Positions 58,402 to 64,000 of a stretch of DNA of 64,000 nt are shown one piece after another. Position 1 is the first letter of the stretch. Each line of letters starts with the position of its first letter. The notes under the pieces are model-generated. The model was not told the origin of the DNA and searched no databases. It was given only the letters and a program-made list of their open reading frames with translations. The position numbers and the translations under genes are program-made. Origin of the DNA: Cinnamomum chago (Eukaryota > Streptophyta > Magnoliopsida > Laurales > Lauraceae); the NCBI GenBank assembly GCA_038049695.1, contig CP142458.1, positions 43,865,501 to 43,929,500 on the forward strand. Reading direction: 5' to 3'.

Positions 58402-61400
58402 TGTCATGCCCCCAAACCAGAACCTCGGGGGCGCGAATGGGATTAAAGCATAAATATATTTTTCTCCCAAGATCCGCGTGTGTGAAGACAACACATTCCA
58501 ACACATCCTGAACATTTTGCGGAAGCTTTCGTGGCGTTGCGACCCGGAGTCCGTGGCCATCAGATTTCGCGTCGCACTCAACCTTTAGCATATAGCTATC
58601 ATATCAAGAATCACATCAGACTGGAGTAAACCATCACAATAAATTACAGAGCTGACAGTAACAGGATATTACATTCCCATATATGTTCCAGTTACAATTA
58701 TCAATGTACATTAATTACGAATCCCAAGAAAAAGGCTAATAAAAGCCATACAACAATAAGCTATAATCACTACCCCAAATATGACGTAGCTCCGATGTCA
58801 AGTTCAATGTCTACATGACATAGCCGACAAAACAACCTGCAAAACATGGCTCCACAGCCAACCCAAGCACTCATCTCGGGACGAAGAAATCTGAACCTGA
58901 GTACCAAAAGTAGTGGGTCAGACACGACGGTCTGGCAGGTGGATGAAAAGATAACAAATATACTGAAGAATAAAACACAAGATAAATCATGTTATTCGAT
59001 CAAATGCTGCATATAATTAATCAGGTGCAAAATCATGGATCTCGGACAAAACATGTATTCGTTTCAAACGTGGGAAAAACATGGAGATCTAATAAAATGT
59101 CTGTTCATTTACATCATCCATAAAGGCATAGATATTTGACAATCGGGTGTTCGTCTAAAACATGTGTAAATATAGTGGTTTGACAAAACAAACGTTCATT
59201 TGAGACTTAAGTAAAACATAAGTATACAACAAACCGAGTATTCATTTAAAGCATGTGTAACCAAAGAAATCTGACAAAACTAATGTTCATTTAAACATAT
59301 TTCAAAGCATGGGTATTCAACAAATCGGGTATCATTTAAAAACAGGTATACACATAGATATCTGACAAACCAAATGTCATTTAAAACAAAGCACGAATAT
59401 TTAACAATTCGGGTATTCCCTTACAACCTGTGTAATCATATAAATCTAGCAAAATCATTGATCGTCTGAAACATATGTAAAAGCATGGGTATTCACCCAA
59501 CCGGCCTTCATTTAAAACATGTGCGTGTACAAAGAACAGAAAACAATATAATAATAACTGAATTTACATTGGAGAATATGAACACTTGTTTAAATAACAA
59601 CTTTCATAAAGGAAACGAATCATTTATCGGAAAGCAAGTAAGCAATATAAAACGTGTCGGGTATCCAAGGAATCGGGAACTGGCAAGATGGCAATCACAA
59701 AAAGCTAAGTCCTCTATCACCGAAGTGATAAGAGTATAACGGGACGTTGGTCTCAGTCACACAAGGTGAGGAGACTCAACGCAAATCATATATACAATAT
59801 AAATATACGGGAACGGGACCACGGTAGCGAACCGGGTATCGGGACGGGACCACGGCAATAACCGGGTATCGGGATCCAAACTGCAGCTGGCGGGACGGGA
59901 GGGGGATCTCCAAGTCGGTGGATCAAACCGACAAGGTTATCCAAGCTTAGTGATGCCGACTCATAGGTCAAAACCAATCGAGACATATGCAAGTAAATCG
60001 AGTACAATAAATAAACGGGTAAAACGGGGGTGCTCAAGGGCACACTGTCATTTCATGTTGGGCAATACATTTCGGGACAAATAACTGTTACTAGTGTAAC
60101 TTCAATGCTTTCGGGAAAACAAGTCATGTAATGCAAATCTTGGAAATGAAGAAATATAATGAACTATACCATTTCGGGAAGAATATTGATTTCAAGATCT
60201 ATTTAAGTGAATAGGGGTCCCATATGTCGATTATTGAAATGATTTGGTACTCCTTGAGTTTGAAGACATTCCGGGCTCCTTATGCACTTTTATGATTTTT
60301 AAATTTTAACATGAGCTTATGGTTAGAACTAGGTATTACCATAGAAAAATCAAGACTATAAACGGTCCATCCTAAGTATGATGTTAATCCGGAAACATCG
60401 AGCAACTTACTCAGTCATCGAAACCCAAGGAAATAGACTTTGCATTTAGATATGAAGAAGATATCGCGTCGTTCCATCCCGTTCAAGATTGAAATGAATT
60501 GAACTTCGATGCACCCGAACCAACCGTGAAGAGCATCGGCTCAAGATGTCCTCACATATGGTCAAATGAGTCCAAGGAGGGTAGCCAAGGTCCCACCTAG
60601 AACCAAGAATTAGTGCCTAGTTCATCACCATTCTTTTCTTTTAGTTCCCTAGTCTTGAAGGCCTTAGATTAGGGCATAATTAGTCTTAACACTAATGTAC
60701 ATACCCCTAGAACTCAGAGAAGCACAATTGTTTCCAAAAAAAAAAAACAATATCAAATTTCACTGGACTCAAACTGAAAAGCCTCCAAGGTAAAGACAGT
60801 CCGATCGATCGGCCTGCATGTCCGATCGATCGGACCTGGGCGTATTGCAGGTCCGGGAAAACTTGATTTTTCTCCCCTTTTTCCTTTCCTTCCAACACTT
60901 AAACCACTAACATTTTTCTTCCATAATCACTTAAAATTCTCATTAAAACTCTAATGAAAAATTAAATTTAAACACCTCCTTTCCCACATTTAACCCCAAA
61001 CAAGGAGAACATATGCAAGGGTTCATTTGAGCCAAAATTTATGGATAAACAAAGTCTATTGATCACATTTCCATATCAATGGATGATTTAGCAAAACTCA
61101 TCAAATGAGCATCTTACTTCAAATCAATGCAACTAATAAACATAACTTTGAATGGCAAAACCAATCCTATTCCTTATAAAACCATATGAGCAAACTTTGA
61201 CCAATGGAATGCATATATTTCCAAGAGGTTTAACAAGAGAGAACAAAAACCATTAATATGCATTTTCGAAATCAATAGAAATATAGCAAGAAGCATATGT
61301 GAAGCATATGTCAAATTATCAAGAACAAGTAATAAATCTAGGATTTCTCATAAAACTTTGATAACATTCAAACCATCCATTCATCCACTTGCCTTGGGTT

Positions 61401-62365
61401 CCAATCTAGCAAACCAAGCCTCTAATCACCTCTCAAGCTCAAGATCAGCAATCTCTACAAAAACCCCAAAACAAACCCTAAAATGGGTCAAACAATGAAA
61501 GACAAGGAATGAGCTCAAACCAAGCTAGGAAATAGAACTTAAGGGAAAGCCATTGCACATCCAAGGAAAATGGGAAGGGGTCCTTACCTTCTAGAGTCAT
61601 GAATCAATAAGAAGAAGCTTGCAATAGGGGCTGCCCACCTTGGTTTCCCACGAAAATGGTGTCAAACAAGAGAGGAGATGAAGGAGAAGAAGTTGCCGGA
61701 GTTCCCTCGTCGGATTGGTGGCTTGGAGGCTCCATTAGAGCAAAAGAAATGGAAGAAAAGAAGAAAAATGGCTGATGGCACTGTAGCTGGGGAGTTGCAG
61801 CCGATGGAGTGGAGAAAATGAGGGAGAAAGAGAGGGTAGAGACATCTTATAATGGGTGGGTGTGGGCCCCACCACACTTAAAACTTGCCAAGGGTAAAAC
61901 ACCTATTTGTGGGCCTCGGATGCGATCGAAGAAGAAGAGAAAAATGTTTCTCATAAAATCTAGTTTCCAAAAAGTATAATTTTGGCATGGTTCTGAGATC
62001 TTGAAATTTGGGTCCAGATTCAATGTGAAAAGACCGATTTTGCCCTCCGGGCTGGAAAAACTGATTTTCGGAGCTTCGAATGGGTACGGAGTGAACACGA
62101 AAGTTGTAGAGGTTAACAAAATAAGTCAAATGAGGCTAAAACAAGAGTTATTGGGAATTTTGAATAACCTCCCAATCACGCGCAAAGTCACTAAAAGAAC
62201 CCCCAAAGGGTCCCACTAATCACAAAGGCCCTCAAAATTCCCCAAAACAAGAGAAAAACCATTCTAGCTCACAAACTCAACCCAACAAATACTAATCCCA
62301 CTAAAAGAAACTAATCCACAAATAAAACAATACTAATCCAAGAGATTAGGGGTCGGGTTCTCACA
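58402..62365 (-). mobile_element. Solo LTR of a diverged LARD relative, GTACC duplication
   Basis: The LTR is 3,964 bp. On the minus strand it runs from TGTGAGAACCC (62365) to ...GGGGGCATGACA (58402). GTACC flanks both sides (58397-58401 and 62366-62370). Synteny with the array LTR extends along its length, including the U3 block (about 61930-62010), the minisatellite and a reduced GC-rich repeat, but substitutions and indels are common. At the position of the CGCTCGAGCG cluster it has two CCGATCGATCGG palindromes instead. It lacks internal sequence and so arose by LTR-LTR recombination. Confidence 0.9.
60801..60835 (-). repeat. Two CCGATCGATCGG palindromes
   Basis: Copies lie at 60801-60812 and 60822-60833; the second extends to a 16-bp perfect palindrome (60820-60835). 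They replace the CGCTCGAGCG cluster of the related LTRs and keep the terminal CG and central TCGA. Confidence 0.8.
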
Positions 62366-62518
62366 GTACCCGACTGGAATCAGCTCATCACTATCGTAAA
62401 TCAACATGTAATTTCTAGTTCTTCTCAAGTACTTGAGAATACATTTTACAGCAGTCCAATGGTCGGGACTTGGGTTAGACTGATATCTGTTGACTAGGCC
62501 CACTGCATGATAGATATC
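62366..62518 (-). pseudogene. Copia RNase H fragment, distal piece
   Basis: On the minus strand this reads GLVNRYQSNPSPDHWTAVKC then ILKYLRRTRNYMLIYDSDEL, the conserved linker before Copia RNase H, up to the GTACC break. Its upstream side is cut by the LTR at 62519. ATATC (62514-62518) is the likely target duplication of that LTR. Confidence 0.85.
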
Positions 62519-64000
62519 TGTAAGTGTCACATGTCTGTGTGCACTGAGTTTGGTTTGTCAATTCCGTGCCAATGTGATTCAAAGTTCTTGCCTCTCTTAG
62601 TGCCTCAAGGAAAATCATATTCAGAAGGTTTATCAAGCTGTTGGAAAGTTCGGATTCTTTAGAGAAGGTCTCCATTTGTGTTTGACAACCTTTTCAGGTA
62701 TTTTATACCCAGACCGAACCATTAGATCCCTGGGAAAAAGATGTGTTTTAAATTCATGATTTCTATCCTTGTTAAATAGTCCATTCTAAAATGGGTCAGC
62801 CGCCCTTTGCAAGGGGGCTAACCGCCAGACCCACGGTCAGCTTTCCAGTAAGCATGTTTTTCTCAGGATAATTTTTTGTGCTTCCTGCAGCTAACCGCCA
62901 GTGCACCTGCGGCTAGCCGCAGTGCTAACCGTGGGATTTCGGTCTGATTTCCAGAGACTAGATTTGTCAGAACCCTCGTGCGGTCACCCCTGCGGTTACC
63001 TCACGGGTAGCCCCCAACTCTTCCTGCGGCTAGCCGTGAGCCAACCTGATTTGAATTTTATGACCGTTATTTGAAAGCGGCTAGCCGCTGGTCTAAAGGG
63101 GTTAGCCGCCAATATAGCCGTTGGATGTTTTCTATAAATCTGGAGCTTCTTTCTCCTTTCCTCAGGACTCTTTTGAGAGAGCTTTTGCATGCTATTTTCT
63201 TGCCAACATATCTAAGCTCTCAAATCTTCTTCCAAACACTCATGTAGTAGATTTAGGAATATCCCAGAGCTTCATTAGCTCCAAGATGAGTGTGTTGTGT
63301 GAGAAGAGTTTCTCTAGGATCTCTTACTGTGCGTGAAAGCCATATCCATGTTACCCTAGAGGACCAGACCTCTGAACCTTGGTTGTGCTACACTATGGAA
63401 GCTTCCTTCTCAACTCCAAGGCGTCGTCAAGAGGTGAAAGCTTTGACTACTGTCAAAGCTCCTTAGAACTCTTTACATCTTCATCAAAGGCAAGTGTTCA
63501 CCCTTCTTTAAACTTCTACAATCAGTGATGGTGATTTGGATCTGTGTGACTAAATCACCTTGTAATTGTGTGAGGGGGAGTAGATCTGAGTGATCGAACC
63601 TCGATAACAAAATTATAGTTGAATCAATGCTTGTGTAGTGTGATTCTTCTTATTGGAACCAAGGGTCTGTGTGACCTTTGAGAGTGGATGTAGGTCTTTG
63701 TGGCTAAACCACTATAATTTTCCTGTGTCTATTCTTTGTGGCATGATTTTCATTTCTATATTTATATTGTGGGATTTGTTATGTATGATAGGTCATCACT
63801 AAAATTCAAGAGACACACACTTGTGCTTATCCACTCTCATCTAATTGTATCTCTTTGTTATTGCTTAAGCTGTTTTGATGAAAACATATGCTACTTAAGT
63901 CTTTCTCTTCTTATGTTTGTTCTGTTATCTGTTCTGGTTTTATAAAAAGTGCCCTAAAAAGTTTAAAATTGGTAATTGATTCCCTTAGTCCTATTCACCC
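62519..64000 (+). mobile_element. Sirevirus-like LTR running off the window
   Basis: It begins TGTAAGTGTCACATG and matches the reverse complement of 16181-17285 over its first 1.1 kb, then continues through U5-like sequence to the window end. It carries GGCTAGCC boxes at about 62800-63110, a perfect MSA (63115-63125) and TATAAA (63133-63138). Its 3' end and internal region are outside the window. Nothing coding is seen. Confidence 0.85.
62800..63138 (+). promoter_or_regulatory. GGCTAGCC box cluster with MSA and TATA
   Basis: CTGCGGCTAGCCGCAG (62907-62922) and AGCGGCTAGCCGCT (63076-63089) are perfect 16- and 14-bp palindromes. Several half or mutated boxes (GGCTAACCGCC type) lie between. TAGCCGTTGGA (63115-63125) is a perfect reverse-strand MSA consensus, seven bases before TATAAA (63133-63138). 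Confidence 0.8.

Overview
The window is repeat-dense nuclear DNA of a flowering plant. Nearly every base belongs to LTR retrotransposons, nested in one another, plus one DNA-transposon end and one captured gene fragment. The evidence is initiator-Met-tRNA primer sites, polypurine tracts, TG...CA LTRs with 5-bp target duplications, plant-type Copia and Gypsy polyproteins, and large solo LTRs. No intact host gene, tRNA or rRNA was found, and the species cannot be named. Many elements are Sirevirus-like (Ty1/Copia): they show clustered polypurine tracts, an inverted repeat across the PPT/LTR junction, and palindromic CGG-CCG boxes upstream of the TATA box.

Layout. 1-2345: tail and 3' LTR of a plus-strand Sirevirus. 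2346-3456: putative CACTA transposon end. 3457-9071: leader and 5' LTR of a minus-strand Copia, split by a solo LTR (4897-6905, duplication GGCCC). 9072-10180: broken gene fragment (minus). 10181-16179: plus-strand Copia of the same family, with truncated 5' LTR, long leader and decayed gag-pol. 16181-19492: 3' part of a minus-strand Sirevirus with an accessory ORF in the env position. 19493-29688: another minus-strand Sirevirus, split by a complete non-autonomous, gag-only Sirevirus (21791-29237, duplication CTATA). 29689-33236: 3' LTR and integrase end of a minus-strand chromodomain Gypsy.

33237-58301: a fold-back junction followed by a tandem array of a large non-coding Gypsy derivative (LARD-like; 4.14-kb LTR, 1.84-kb internal region, period 5,980-5,981 bp). 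It holds four internal regions, four complete LTRs and one partial LTR. 58302-62518: minus-strand Copia RNase H, split by a diverged solo LTR of the LARD family (duplication GTACC). 62519-64000: start of another Sirevirus LTR.

The main biological signals are regulatory. Several unrelated families carry clustered 10-bp palindromes that mostly follow one design, CG-N-TCGA-N'-CG, with a base pair that differs between families. Sirevirus-like promoters place a match to the plant mitosis-specific (MSA) element just upstream of TATA. Sirevirus LTR ends carry tandem hairpins whose stems change in a compensatory way while the loop stays fixed. The LARD array shows very recent unequal exchange. The Gypsy at 29689-33236 shares its PPT, U3 block and palindromes with the LARD and is a plausible autonomous partner.
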